Below, piece after piece: positions 42,944 through 51,684 of a stretch of DNA of 64,000 nucleotides (its first letter is position 1; each line of letters begins with the position of its first letter). The DNA lies in contig NZ_JAWQJT010000002.1 in assembly GCF_033441515.1 (NCBI RefSeq), forward strand, positions 2,418,001 to 2,482,000, in the 5' to 3' direction. Both the position numbers and the translations under genes were made by a program. The stretch comes from Amycolatopsis solani (lineage in GTDB: Bacteria > Actinomycetota > Actinomycetes > Mycobacteriales > Pseudonocardiaceae). The notes under the pieces were generated by a model. That model was given only the letters and a program-made list of their open reading frames with translations. It had not been told where the DNA came from and searched no databases.

Positions 42944-43762
42944 TCATTTCTTGCTTTCGCCGGCGTCGACGGTCAGTTCCAAGCCGGTGATCATGCGCGC
43001 CTCGGCCGAGAGCAGCCAGAGCACGGCGGCCGTCGAGTCGCCGATGCCGAGGTCACCGGGCAGCAGCTGCCCGGCCCGGAACCCCGCCAGCAGGTCTTCG
43101 CGCGGCACCTGGTTCAGCTCGACCATCGCGGTGGTCATCTCGGTGTCGATGCCGCCGGGGTGCACGGTGTTGCACCGGATGCCGTACGGGCCGAGTTCGG
43201 CGGCGAGCGACGCGCTCAGCCCGCGCAACGCCATCTTCGCCGCGACGTAGTGCGCGAGCCGCGGGACCGGTTTGATGCCGACGCCCGAGCTGATCAGCAC
43301 CAGCGCCGACCCGGCTCCCCGCTCGATGAGCCGCGGCACAGTCGCGTGGCAGGTGTGGAAGACGCCGGTGAGGTTGATGTCGATCATGGTCCGCCAGTGC
43401 GCCGGCGGCAGTTCCCAGGTGCGGTGGAAGCCGTCGGTGATGCCCGCGTTCGCGATCACGTAGTCGATCCCGCCGAGCCGGCGGACGGTCTCGTCCGCGG
43501 CCCGCACCAACGACGCGTGGTCGCGAACGTCCGCTTCGAACACTTCGGCCCGGCGGCCGAGCGCCACGATCTCCGCCCGGGTGGCTTCGAGGTCGTCGAT
43601 CGTCGCGGTGCGGTACGGCGGGTTCGCCACCGTTCCGGCGCGGCCCAGGTCGAGCAGCGCGACGTCCGCGCCCTCGGCGGCGAGCCGCACGGCGTGACTC
43701 CGGCCCTGGCCACGCCCCGCTCCGGTGACGAAGGCGACCTTGCCGTCGAACCGGCCGCTCAC
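42944..43762 (-). CDS. Mycofactocin-type SDR family oxidoreductase
   Basis: A 272-residue short-chain dehydrogenase with the diagnostic TGAGRGQGRSHAVRLAAEGAD start (13-33) of mycofactocin-coupled SDRs, enzymes whose NAD stays bound and is recycled by the peptide-derived redox cofactor mycofactocin (family knowledge). Catalytic Ser (LISSGVG) and Tyr/Lys (LAHYVAAKMAL, near 169-173) are present. GTG 43762 overlaps the GMC stop by GTGA. No mycofactocin synthesis genes are in the window. In this operon it would oxidise or reduce a hydroxyl of the imported sugar or its aglycone. Confidence 0.92.
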   Translation of the reverse strand: MSGRFDGKVAFVTGAGRGQGRSHAVRLAAEGADVALLDLGRAGTVANPPYRTATIDDLEATRAEIVALGRRAEVFEADVRDHASLVRAADETVRRLGGIDYVIANAGITDGFHRTWELPPAHWRTMIDINLTGVFHTCHATVPRLIERGAGSALVLISSGVGIKPVPRLAHYVAAKMALRGLSASLAAELGPYGIRCNTVHPGGIDTEMTTAMVELNQVPREDLLAGFRAGQLLPGDLGIGDSTAAVLWLLSAEARMITGLELTVDAGESKK

Positions 43763-45426
43763 CCCCGCTCCAGCAGGTGCTCGGCGCTCAGGTAGGCGAG
43801 CGCCTGGATCGTCTGGTTCGGGTTGTACCCGCCGTAGCTGACGAACTGCCCGCCACCGATCGCGAACAGGCCGCGGCATTCGTGCACCTCGCCGTAGACG
43901 TTCGTGACCGAGGTCGCCGGGTCCTCTCCCATGCGGTGCACGCCGACGTCGTGGGTGGACAGGTGGTACGGCGGCCGCGGGGCGTCCGTCCAGTAGTCCT
44001 TCGCACCCATTTCGCGGGCGATCTTTTCCTTGTAGCGGCCCATGAGCGTGACGGAGTTGGCGTCGTGGGCTTCCCAGTCGTGCGTGATCCGCAGCGCGGG
44101 CTGGCCCCAGCGGTCCTTGACGTTCGGGTCGAGGTCGCAGTAGTGGCGGGGGTGCGGGAAGTTCGTGGTCTGCGAGTACATCCGGTGCAGGTGCAGGTAG
44201 TTGTCGCGCAGCCAGTGCTTGAGCGACAGGCCCCACTTCGGCACCTTCGGGTCCATCAGGTGGTAGGCCTCGATGGGCTGCAGGTCCCCGGTGACGCTGA
44301 TGATCGGCGAACCCCAGAGCACGCCGAGGTCGTTGTCCGGCACCAGTTCCGAGGTGTAGTCGTCGATCGCGCTGGAGGCGTTGAACGTGCCGAGGAACGG
44401 GTTCGTCGGCTCGGGCAGGACGGAGGTGAACCAGCCGAAGTTGTGCGTCATGAAGTTCCGGCCGACCTGGCCGTCGCGGTTGATCCCCGAGACCAGCAGC
44501 AGGCGCACGTTCTCCAGGGCGTAGGCGGTCAGCACCACCAGGTCGGACCGGACCTCGTGCGCGGTGCCCGTCGCGTCCACGTAGGTCACTCCGGTGACCC
44601 GGGAACCGTCGCCGGTCCGGTGGATCCGCAGCACCCGGCTCAACGGGCGCAGGTCGAGGTTCCCGGTCGCCTTGGCGGCCGGCACCGAGGTGACCTGCGT
44701 GGTCGACTTCGCGCCCACGTGGCAGGGATAACCGTGGCAGAACCCGCAGTTCACGCAGGCGGGCCGGCCGCGGTACTCGGTCGAGTTGATCGCCAGCGGC
44801 TGCCGGAACGGGTGCAGCCCGAGACGCCGGGCCGCCTCGACGAACGGCACGTCGCCCGGCCCCTGGGTGACCGGCGGCATCGGGTAGTCGTGCTCGCGAG
44901 GCGGCCCGAACGGGTTGTCCGCGGCCCGGCCCGAGATGCCCTGTTCCCGTTCGACCTTCTCGTAGTACGGCTCGAGATCGGCGTAGCTGATCGGCCAGTC
45001 CGCCAGGGTGCCCTCCGGCAGCGCCTCCTTGCCGAACCGCTCGGCGATCGCCGAGCGCATCCGGAAGTCGGCTTCCCGGAACCGGTACGCGGCGCAGCCC
45101 CAGTGGAGCGTGCCGCCCCCGGTGCCGATCGAGGGCAGGCCGTACAGCGGCTCGTCGGAACCGAGTTCGCCCGCGGACCACGGCAGCACGCTCGCCGTCT
45201 GGTTCTCCCCGGCCCGCCAGGTCACCGGGTCGACGTCGACCCCGGCGACGATGGCACCGCGCTGGTAGTACCGCAGCTCGTCCTGCTTCACCAGGAAGTC
45301 TTCCTGGGTGTAGTCCGGCCCCTTGTCCAGGCCCAGCACCCGCAGTCCCGCCTTGGTCAGCTGTTCGGCGATGATGCCGCCGGACGAGCCCATCCCGACG
45401 ACGATCGCGTCGAAGCGCTCGGTCAC
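43759..45426 (-). CDS. GMC-family sugar oxidoreductase
   Basis: A 555-residue FAD enzyme of the glucose-methanol-choline family in its bacterial sugar-dehydrogenase branch. The dinucleotide fold is AIVVGMGSSGGIIAEQL (about 8-24), GTGGGTLHWGCAAYRF follows near 103-118, a Cys-rich loop ACVNCGFCHGYPCHVGA (near 226-242) is typical of gluconate-2-dehydrogenase/pyranose-3-dehydrogenase large subunits, and STHDVGVHRMG plus GYNPNQTIQALAYL hold the catalytic His/Asn pair. GTG 45426 overlaps the small-subunit stop. With its neighbour it probably makes 3-keto sugars; that regiochemistry is inferred from relatives. Confidence 0.93.
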   Translation of the reverse strand: MTERFDAIVVGMGSSGGIIAEQLTKAGLRVLGLDKGPDYTQEDFLVKQDELRYYQRGAIVAGVDVDPVTWRAGENQTASVLPWSAGELGSDEPLYGLPSIGTGGGTLHWGCAAYRFREADFRMRSAIAERFGKEALPEGTLADWPISYADLEPYYEKVEREQGISGRAADNPFGPPREHDYPMPPVTQGPGDVPFVEAARRLGLHPFRQPLAINSTEYRGRPACVNCGFCHGYPCHVGAKSTTQVTSVPAAKATGNLDLRPLSRVLRIHRTGDGSRVTGVTYVDATGTAHEVRSDLVVLTAYALENVRLLLVSGINRDGQVGRNFMTHNFGWFTSVLPEPTNPFLGTFNASSAIDDYTSELVPDNDLGVLWGSPIISVTGDLQPIEAYHLMDPKVPKWGLSLKHWLRDNYLHLHRMYSQTTNFPHPRHYCDLDPNVKDRWGQPALRITHDWEAHDANSVTLMGRYKEKIAREMGAKDYWTDAPRPPYHLSTHDVGVHRMGEDPATSVTNVYGEVHECRGLFAIGGGQFVSYGGYNPNQTIQALAYLSAEHLLERG

Positions 45427-45926
45427 CGCGCACCCCCGATCCGTGCGTAGAGGTCCTTGATGGTGAGCAGCGGGATCTCCCGGGCGTCGACGCCCGGGCG
45501 CATCTGCTCGGCCGAGTAGCCCCACTGCGCTCCCGGGAAGCCGACGAGCTTCCACCCGGCGAGGCCGCGGTTGCCGCCGTACGCCGGGTCGCCGAAGAAC
45601 CCCTGGACGGTGTGCTCGCGCACGATCCGGAAGAACCGGCCGGCGAAGTCCGGGCTTTCGGCCAGCGTGGCCACGATCTCGCGCCGCGTTTCGGCGTCGA
45701 GGTCCGCGAAGGTGACGTCCCCGCTCAGCTCGCGCAGGGCGATCAGCCCCGCCCGGTAGACCGGTTGCAGGTCACGCAGGAAGCCGGCCAGCGAGCGGTC
45801 GATGTACTCGACGACACCAGCTTCGCTCGCCCCCGGCGAACCCTCTTCGCCGGGCAGGATCTCCTCGACCAGCGCGTCGAGGACGGCCGCTTCCTCGCGG
45901 TTGAGGAACAGCAGTGGGTGGTCCAT
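45423..45926 (-). CDS. Gluconate 2-dehydrogenase subunit 3 family protein
   Basis: A 167-residue small subunit that accompanies GMC-type sugar dehydrogenases. LNREEAAVLDALVEEILPGEEGSPGASEAGVVEYID (8-43) is the family signature and GNRGLAGWKLVGFPGAQWGY (near 118-137) the conserved end. Such subunits usually carry a Tat signal that exports the complex; this one starts MDHPLLFLNREEA with none, so the pair is predicted to stay in the cytosol, which agrees with an ABC importer in the same operon. The TGA overlaps the GMC start. It lies 19 bases after the isomerase gene. Confidence 0.92.
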   Translation of the reverse strand: MDHPLLFLNREEAAVLDALVEEILPGEEGSPGASEAGVVEYIDRSLAGFLRDLQPVYRAGLIALRELSGDVTFADLDAETRREIVATLAESPDFAGRFFRIVREHTVQGFFGDPAYGGNRGLAGWKLVGFPGAQWGYSAEQMRPGVDAREIPLLTIKDLYARIGGAR

Positions 45927-45945
45927 CTTGTCTTTCTCCCGTGCT

Positions 45946-46800
45946 TCAGGAACTGATGCGGGCCTTGGTCCTGGCTTCGACCAGCGGGCGCAGGTACTCG
46001 ATCGAGGTGCGCGCGTCCTCGTCCGGCTCGATGCCCCGGCGGTGGAAGCCCGTCTCCATCGTCAGGTAGCCGTCGTAGCCGGTGTCGAGCAGGGCGTCCA
46101 CAAGGGACGGGAAGTCGCCGACGCCGGAACCGGGCGGGAGGCGCTCGCTGTCGGCGATGTGGATGTGCTTGAGGTGCTCGCCCATCTTGTAGACGTAGTC
46201 GCTGAGCACCTCACGCCGGTACAGCACGTGGAAGGTGTCGAACATGAGCTTCACGTTGTCCCGGTCGACGTCCTCCATCAGCTCGATCGCGTCGTCGGCG
46301 CTCTCGCAGAGGTTCGTGTCGTGGGAGGTCGGCTCGATGACCAGGGTGACGCCGGTGTGCGCGATCGAGTCGGCGATCTCGGTGAGGCATTCACGGCTCC
46401 ACTTCAGCGCCTGCCGCCGCGAGGTGCCGAAGATGATCCAGCCGGGCAGGTAGATCAGCGTCTTGCCACCCCACTGCGCGGTCAGCTCCGCGAGCTCCTT
46501 GTAGTGCTCGACGGTCGCCCGGCGCTCTTCGGCGATGGGGGAAGCGGGGTTGTTGCCGGGACCACCGGACGGCGCGGGGAGCATGCTCGACAACGAGAGC
46601 CCGTGCTCGTCGAGCAGGTCCTTGACCTGGGCACGCCGGTCGGCCGAGAGGTGCGGCGGGTAGGCGTGCGGGGCGGCGGCGCCGATCTCGATGCCGTCGT
46701 AGCCGAGCCCGGCGATGCGCTTGATCGTCTCGTCGAGGGTGTAGGAGGGCACCCAGACGAAGAAGCTGGAGTAGGCCCAGGTGTTGTAGGAGATCTTCAC
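45946..46800 (-). CDS. Sugar phosphate isomerase/epimerase (xylose-isomerase-like TIM barrel)
   Basis: A 284-residue AP-endonuclease-2/xylose-isomerase-like barrel. Metal ligands are visible in order: Glu in VIEPTSHDTN, Asp in MFDTFHV, His in HIHIADSERLPPGSG and Glu in TMETGF, the arrangement of ketose 3-epimerases. In 3-keto-glycoside pathways related barrels act as isomerases, hydratases or C-glycoside-cleaving subunits. GTG 46800 was chosen because the barrel begins at once (KISYNTWAYSSF) with AAAAGGAACC upstream. It is directly after the binding-protein gene and before the dehydrogenase pair. The exact reaction is not determined. Confidence 0.9.
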   Translation of the reverse strand: MKISYNTWAYSSFFVWVPSYTLDETIKRIAGLGYDGIEIGAAAPHAYPPHLSADRRAQVKDLLDEHGLSLSSMLPAPSGGPGNNPASPIAEERRATVEHYKELAELTAQWGGKTLIYLPGWIIFGTSRRQALKWSRECLTEIADSIAHTGVTLVIEPTSHDTNLCESADDAIELMEDVDRDNVKLMFDTFHVLYRREVLSDYVYKMGEHLKHIHIADSERLPPGSGVGDFPSLVDALLDTGYDGYLTMETGFHRRGIEPDEDARTSIEYLRPLVEARTKARISS

Positions 46801-46819
46801 TGCGTTGGTTCCTTTTCTG

Positions 46820-47848
46820 TTACTGCGGAGGCCGGCCGAGGAACCGGCCGACGTTGGTGCGGTCGATGAGGGTCGAGGCGAGCTTGATCCGGGGCGCGAG
46901 CGGCTCGCCCGCGCAGAGCTTCGCGGCGGCGATCGCGGCTTCCTTGGCCACGAGCGGATAGCCGACCGTGGCGGTGAGCGAGCCCGCGGAGATCCGGTCC
47001 AGCGCGTCGGCCTCACCGTCCACGCTGAACACCTTGATCTCGTTCTGCCGACCGGCTTCCCGGATCGCCTGCAGCGCACCGAAGGTCATCTGGTCGTTGT
47101 GCGAGTAGACGGCCTGGATCTGCCCGTGCGGGAAGCGCTGCAGCAGGTCTTCCATCACCTTGAGCCCGTCGGCGCGCTTGTAGTTGGCCGTCTGGGTCGC
47201 GATGATCCGGACGCCGGAACCGGCAATGCCCTGCCGGAAGCCGGCGCCGCGGGTGATGGTGGGGGAGGCGCCCAAGCTGCCGGACAGCTCGACGACCCCG
47301 CCGCGGCCGCCCAGCGCCTGGACGACGGCCTTGCCGTCGGTGACCCCGGCTTCGACGTTGTCGGAGCCGATGTAGCTGGACACGTCGCCGTCCACCTGCC
47401 GGTCGGCGGTGATCACCTTGACCCCGGATCGGGTGGCCTGCGCGACGATCCCGCGCAGGGCGGCAGTGTCCTGCGGCGAGATGACCAGGACCCGCACGCC
47501 ACCGGCGAGCATGTCGGACACCTGGTTGACCTGGGCTCCCGCGTCGCCCTGGGCGTCGGACACGCTCACCTTCATGCCCGGCAGGAACTTCCGGGCGAAG
47601 TCCGGGAAGATCTGGGTCGTCTTCGCGCCGTAGGGAAAGGCCGTGCTGTTCCAAGAGACCCCGACGGAACAGTGCACAGTGGACGGATCGGCGTGCAGGA
47701 CCAGCGCGCCCCGGCAGTCGGCCTCGCAGTAGACGCTGGGGGCCAGCCGGTCGCCGAGCTCGTCGGTCACCGGCGTCCCGTCGTGGGGGACCGTCGTGCA
47801 GCCCGCGGCGAGCAGCGCCAGGCTCAGCGCCGCCAGCCGGGCCTTCAC
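46820..47848 (-). CDS. Sugar ABC transporter substrate-binding lipoprotein (RbsB type)
   Basis: A 342-residue lipoprotein of the ribose/galactose-binding family (type I periplasmic fold). The signal peptide MKARLAALSLALLAAGC ends in a lipobox with Cys17. The mature part shows GAQVNQVSDMLAGGVRVLVISPQDTAALRGIV (substrate-site strand) and YSHNDQMTFGALQAIREAG near the hinge. GTG 47848 overlaps the permease stop by GTGA. With the permease and double ATPase it forms a complete carbohydrate importer of the CUT2 class, which takes up monosaccharides or small glycosides. Confidence 0.93.
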   Translation of the reverse strand: MKARLAALSLALLAAGCTTVPHDGTPVTDELGDRLAPSVYCEADCRGALVLHADPSTVHCSVGVSWNSTAFPYGAKTTQIFPDFARKFLPGMKVSVSDAQGDAGAQVNQVSDMLAGGVRVLVISPQDTAALRGIVAQATRSGVKVITADRQVDGDVSSYIGSDNVEAGVTDGKAVVQALGGRGGVVELSGSLGASPTITRGAGFRQGIAGSGVRIIATQTANYKRADGLKVMEDLLQRFPHGQIQAVYSHNDQMTFGALQAIREAGRQNEIKVFSVDGEADALDRISAGSLTATVGYPLVAKEAAIAAAKLCAGEPLAPRIKLASTLIDRTNVGRFLGRPPQ

Positions 47849-48825
47849 GACTGCCTGCCCTTGCGGCGCCGGACCGCCTGCACGGCCAGCAGCACCGCCA
47901 CGAGGATCACCGCGCCCTTGACGATCTGCTGGTCGAAGGGCGAGACCCCGATCAGGTTCAGCACGTTGGCCAGCACCGCGAGCAGCAGCGCGCCGAACAC
48001 GGTGCCGACCGCGCCGCCGATACCGCCGGCGAGGCTGGTTCCGCCGATCACGACCGCGGTGATCGCGTCCAGGTTGGCCAGGCCACCGGCGGTCGGGTCA
48101 CCGACCCCGAGCCGCGCCGCGCTCATGATGCCGGCCAGCCCGGCGCACAGGCCGCTGAGCGCGTAGGCCAGCACCAGCGTCCGGTCGGTGCGCACCCCGG
48201 AGAGCCGCGCCGCTTCCATGCTGCCGCCGATCGCGTAGAGGAACCGCCCGAACGGCAGGTAGCGCAGGGTCAGCACGCCGATGACGGAGACGAGGAGGAA
48301 GATCACGAACGGCCCGGGGATCCCGAGGACGTCGCCGCTGCCCATCAGGGTGAAGAACCCGCTGGCGGTGTCGAACGACTTCGGGCCGCCGTTGGTCAGG
48401 CGCAGCGACAGGCCCTGCATCGCGACCATCGTCGCGAGGGTCATGATGAACGGCTGCACGCCGAACCGGGCGACGCCGAGGCCGTTGAGCACCCCGACGC
48501 CCGCGCCGACCAGCAGCGACAGCACGACCGCGAGGGGCAGGACCATCCCGGCGTTCAGGAACAGCGCGGTGGTCACCCCGGTCAGGGCGAGGGTCGCGCC
48601 GACCGACAGGTCGATGCCGCCGGTGAGGATCACGAACGTCATGCCGATCGCGATCACCCCGACGACCGCGGACTGGCGGCCGACGTTGAGCAGGTTGGCG
48701 GGCTGGAAGAACAGCGGTACCGCGATCGCCACCACGGCGATGACGACAGCGGCGATGAGCAGCGGCAACCAGTTGCGCCGCACTCTCAGCGTCAGGGCCG
48801 GCATCCGGCCGGCTTCGATGGCCAC
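47845..48825 (-). CDS. Sugar ABC transporter permease (RbsC type)
   Basis: A 326-residue CUT2-class permease with about nine to ten hydrophobic segments. The family signature ILTGGIDLSVGATLALTG (about 68-85) and the cytoplasmic coupling loop with GGSMEAARLSGVRTDR (near 215-230) are present. GTG 48825 follows GGAGGG by a suitable distance; ATG 48804, seven codons later, is an alternative. It lies between the ATPase gene (3 bases) and the binding protein (overlap). Confidence 0.92.
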   Translation of the reverse strand: MAIEAGRMPALTLRVRRNWLPLLIAAVVIAVVAIAVPLFFQPANLLNVGRQSAVVGVIAIGMTFVILTGGIDLSVGATLALTGVTTALFLNAGMVLPLAVVLSLLVGAGVGVLNGLGVARFGVQPFIMTLATMVAMQGLSLRLTNGGPKSFDTASGFFTLMGSGDVLGIPGPFVIFLLVSVIGVLTLRYLPFGRFLYAIGGSMEAARLSGVRTDRTLVLAYALSGLCAGLAGIMSAARLGVGDPTAGGLANLDAITAVVIGGTSLAGGIGGAVGTVFGALLLAVLANVLNLIGVSPFDQQIVKGAVILVAVLLAVQAVRRRKGRQS

Positions 48826-48827
48826 GG

Positions 48828-50303
48828 CTATCGCCCTCCAACGGCGTGGGACATGATTTCCTCCTCGGTGGCGGTGCCGCCGGGCAGTTCGGCGGTGACT
48901 TCGCCTTGGTGCATCACGAGAATCCGGTCGGAGAGCGCCAGCACCTCGGGCAGTTCCGACGAAATGACGATGATCGCGAGGCCCTGCGCACACAGGTCCC
49001 GGATCAGGGTGTAGATCTCCTGCTTGGCGCCGATGTCGATGCCGCGCGTGGGTTCGTCGAGGATCAGCACGTCCACGCCCGCCTCGAGCCACTTGGCGAG
49101 CACCACCTTCTGCTGGTTGCCGCCGGAGAGCGTGCCGACCGGGGCCTGCGGGCCCGGCGTCTTGATGCGGAGCTTTTCGATGTGCCGCCGGGCGACGGCG
49201 TGGTCGGTCGCGGGCCGCACCGTGCGGCGCCCGCGTTTGAGCAGGCTGACCAGCGAGATGTTGGTGGCGCAGGACTGACCCACGACGAGCCCCTGCGTCT
49301 TGCGTTCCTCCGGCACCAGACCGATCCCCGCCTTGATCGCCTGCAGCGGGTCGGTGATCCGGACGGTCTTTCCGTGCACCCGCACGGTTCCGGTGTGCGG
49401 GTCGGCGCCGAAGATCGCGCGGGCCAGCTCGGTCCGCCCCGCGCCGCGCAGCCCGGCGATGCCGAGCACCTCGCCGGCCCGGACCGAGAACGAGATGTCC
49501 GACAGCACCCCGGGCCGGGACAAGCCTTCGACCTGGAGCACCGGCTCGCCGAGCCGGGCACCCGGTTCGCGGGTGCCGCGCACGAAGTCGCGGCCGACCA
49601 TCCTTGAGACCAGCTCGTCGTGCGTCGTGTCCGCGATCGCGCCCTCGCCGGTCAGTTCGCCGTCCTTGAGCACGACGTACCGGTCGGCGAGGCCGAAGAC
49701 CTCGTCCAGGCGGTGCGAGACGAAGATGACGCTCACCCCGCGCCGGGTCAGGTCGCGCACGAGCGCCAGCAGCCGGTCGACGTCGGCGCCGCCGAGCACG
49801 GCGGTCGGTTCGTCGAGGATGAGCACGCGGGCTCGGCGGCGCAGGGCCTTCGCGATCTCGATCATCTGCTTGTCGGCGACGCTGAGCTCCCGCACCCGCT
49901 GGTCGGGCGAGACGGTCAGGCCCAGTTCGGCGAGCAGGGCGGCGGCCTCCCGGCGCGCCGCCCGCCAGTCGATGCGGCCGCGGCCGGGATAGCTGTTGAA
50001 CAGCAGGTTCTCGGTGACGGTGAGCTCGGGGAACAGGCTCAGTTCCTGGTAGACGGTCGCGATGCCGAGCGCCTCCGCGCCGGCCGGACCGTTGATCGCG
50101 ACCGGGTCGCCGTCGAGGAAGACCTCGCCGCCGTCCGGTGCGTGCGCGCCGGAGAGGATGCGGATGAGGGTGGACTTGCCGGCGCCGTTCTCGCCGATGA
50201 GCGCGAGCACCTCGCCGGCCTGCAGGGAGAAGCCGACGTCCCGCAGAGCTTGGGTGCCGCGGAACGCCTTGGTCAGGCCGCGTACGGCCAGGCGGGCCGC
50301 CAC
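48828..50303 (-). CDS. Sugar ABC transporter double ATP-binding protein (RbsA type)
   Basis: A 491-residue protein with two fused ABC ATPase domains. The first has Walker A GENGAGKST (about 38-46), a signature reading RELSVADKQMIEIAKAL and Walker B VLILDEPTAVL. The second has a degenerate Walker A-like GLRGAGRTE, signature GTLSGGNQQKVVLAKWL and VLILDEPTRGIDIG. This one-good, one-weak arrangement is normal for CUT2 importers. GTG 50303 is the first gene of the operon, divergent from the ROK regulator. It powers uptake through the permease encoded next. Confidence 0.94.
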   Translation of the reverse strand: MAARLAVRGLTKAFRGTQALRDVGFSLQAGEVLALIGENGAGKSTLIRILSGAHAPDGGEVFLDGDPVAINGPAGAEALGIATVYQELSLFPELTVTENLLFNSYPGRGRIDWRAARREAAALLAELGLTVSPDQRVRELSVADKQMIEIAKALRRRARVLILDEPTAVLGGADVDRLLALVRDLTRRGVSVIFVSHRLDEVFGLADRYVVLKDGELTGEGAIADTTHDELVSRMVGRDFVRGTREPGARLGEPVLQVEGLSRPGVLSDISFSVRAGEVLGIAGLRGAGRTELARAIFGADPHTGTVRVHGKTVRITDPLQAIKAGIGLVPEERKTQGLVVGQSCATNISLVSLLKRGRRTVRPATDHAVARRHIEKLRIKTPGPQAPVGTLSGGNQQKVVLAKWLEAGVDVLILDEPTRGIDIGAKQEIYTLIRDLCAQGLAIIVISSELPEVLALSDRILVMHQGEVTAELPGGTATEEEIMSHAVGGR

Positions 50304-50373
50304 TTACCCCACCCCCGGCGTCGGGACGCGGGTGACAGCGCTGTCCTCCGTGGATCTTGTCATGCGGCGAGCG

Positions 50374-50411
50374 TAAATTCTGCTGGCGAGAGCCAAAATA
50401 GGCCAGATTTA
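50374..50411. promoter_or_regulatory. ROK/ABC operon control region with imperfect inverted repeat
   Basis: TAAAT (50374-50378) followed by TCTGCTGG faces CCAG-ATTTA (50403-50411) as an imperfect inverted repeat in the AT-rich middle of the 145-base divergent space. A CATAAT box at 50424-50429 could be the -10 of the ROK gene. ROK regulators typically bind such AT-rich divergent sites and release them on sugar binding. Confidence 0.42.
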
Positions 50412-50448
50412 TTTCTTTTTCGACATAATTAGGGCTAGGATCCCAGCC

Positions 50449-51684
50449 ATGGGCTCCCTGTGGACTGAAGTCGGCATCCTGCTCGAGGAGCAGAGCCTGG
50501 CCCCCGACGCGCACGCCGCGCGGAGTGTCATCGCCCGGCTGATCGCGGACGACGCGCAGGTCAGCCGCAGCAGGCTGGTGCGCACCACGGGCCTGGCGCG
50601 CTCCACGGTGGACAAGCACCTCGAGGTGCTGCTCGACGCCGGGCTGATCGAGGACGCCGGGCTGGGCAAGCAGGACGCGCGCGGCCGCCCGGCGCAGATG
50701 TTCCGGGTCAGTGCCGCCAAGGGTGTCGTCCTCGTGGCCGAGGTGTCCCCGCGCCGGTCCCGGGTCGCGCTGACCACGCTGGACAAGGAGGTCGTCGGGC
50801 GGCGTGAGCTGGCGATCGACGTGGAAGCGGGCCCCGAAGTGCTGCTGGCCGCGCTCGTCGAGCAGTTCGAAGCCCTGCTGGCGGAGAACGGTCTCACGAA
50901 GGAGGACGCGCTCGCGATCTCGGTCGGCCTGCCCGGGCCGGTCGATTCGCACCTGGGCATCGCCGTGCGGCCGCCGCTGATGCCCGGCTGGGACGGTTTC
51001 GGCGTGTGCCGGTTCCTCGCCGAACGGCTCGGGTGCGACGTGGTCGTCGACAACGACGTGAACCTGATGGCACTGGGAGAGGCCCGGTCGCTGAAGGGCG
51101 CGCACCTGCCGCTGCTGCTCGTCCACATCGGGCCTGGCGTGGGAGGCGGCTTCGTCGGCGAGAACGGCCGGCTCCTGCACGGCGCGGACGGCGCCGCCGC
51201 GGACATCGGGCACATCCGCGTGCCCGAGCTGCCCGACGCGCTGTGCCGCTGCGGAAACCGCGGCTGCCTCGAAGCCATCGCCTCGACCGGCGCCATCGCG
51301 GCCCGGCTCGACCTGAGCGAGGACGACCTGATGGCCTCGGTGATCCGCGGCGAGGCGAACACGGTCAGCGTGGTCCGCGAAGTGGCCATCGTCGTCGGCC
51401 GGGTGATCGCCGACCTGGTCAACTTCTGCAACCCGGCGCGAATCGTGCTCAGCGGGCCGATCGCCCAGTGCACCGAAGAGGTGCTGGCGCAGGTCCGCAG
51501 CGTGGTCTACCAGCAGTCCCGCCCGCTCGCCACCCGCAACCTGTCGCTGGTGCACAGTTCACTGGGCGACGAGGCAGGCCTCATCGGCGGCATGGTGTCG
51601 GCGATCGAGCAGGTGCTTTCCCCGCGGGGGATCGCTTATCACACCCGGCCGCAGGACTCGCCCATGCTGCCGCTGGGGTTGTGA
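50449..51684 (+). CDS. ROK-family transcriptional regulator
   Basis: A 411-residue ROK repressor. The N-terminal winged HTH (about 20-80) includes SRSRLVRTTGLARSTVDKHLEVLLDAGLIEDAG. The sugar-kinase-like domain has VEVSPRRSRVALT, GLPGPVDS, VVDNDVNLMALGEA and HIGPGVGGGFV, and the zinc site is present as ADIGHIRVPELPDALCRCGNRGCLEA with its Cys cluster. The kinase ATP loop is not expected to be active in regulators. It is divergent from the sugar ABC/oxidation operon and surely controls it, with the imported sugar or a product as ligand. Confidence 0.94.
   Translation: MGSLWTEVGILLEEQSLAPDAHAARSVIARLIADDAQVSRSRLVRTTGLARSTVDKHLEVLLDAGLIEDAGLGKQDARGRPAQMFRVSAAKGVVLVAEVSPRRSRVALTTLDKEVVGRRELAIDVEAGPEVLLAALVEQFEALLAENGLTKEDALAISVGLPGPVDSHLGIAVRPPLMPGWDGFGVCRFLAERLGCDVVVDNDVNLMALGEARSLKGAHLPLLLVHIGPGVGGGFVGENGRLLHGADGAAADIGHIRVPELPDALCRCGNRGCLEAIASTGAIAARLDLSEDDLMASVIRGEANTVSVVREVAIVVGRVIADLVNFCNPARIVLSGPIAQCTEEVLAQVRSVVYQQSRPLATRNLSLVHSSLGDEAGLIGGMVSAIEQVLSPRGIAYHTRPQDSPMLPLGL

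Noticed and set aside
45423..46800. Known C-glycoside deglycosidase (CarBC/DgpBC) pair
   Set aside because: The barrel subunit is plausible but the small beta subunit is absent; the neighbouring 167-residue protein is clearly of the gluconate dehydrogenase subunit-3 family.
47845..51555. 1236-codon minus-strand frame
   Set aside because: Only its last 327 codons are a gene (the permease); the rest is a shadow of the ATPase gene and antisense of the ROK gene.
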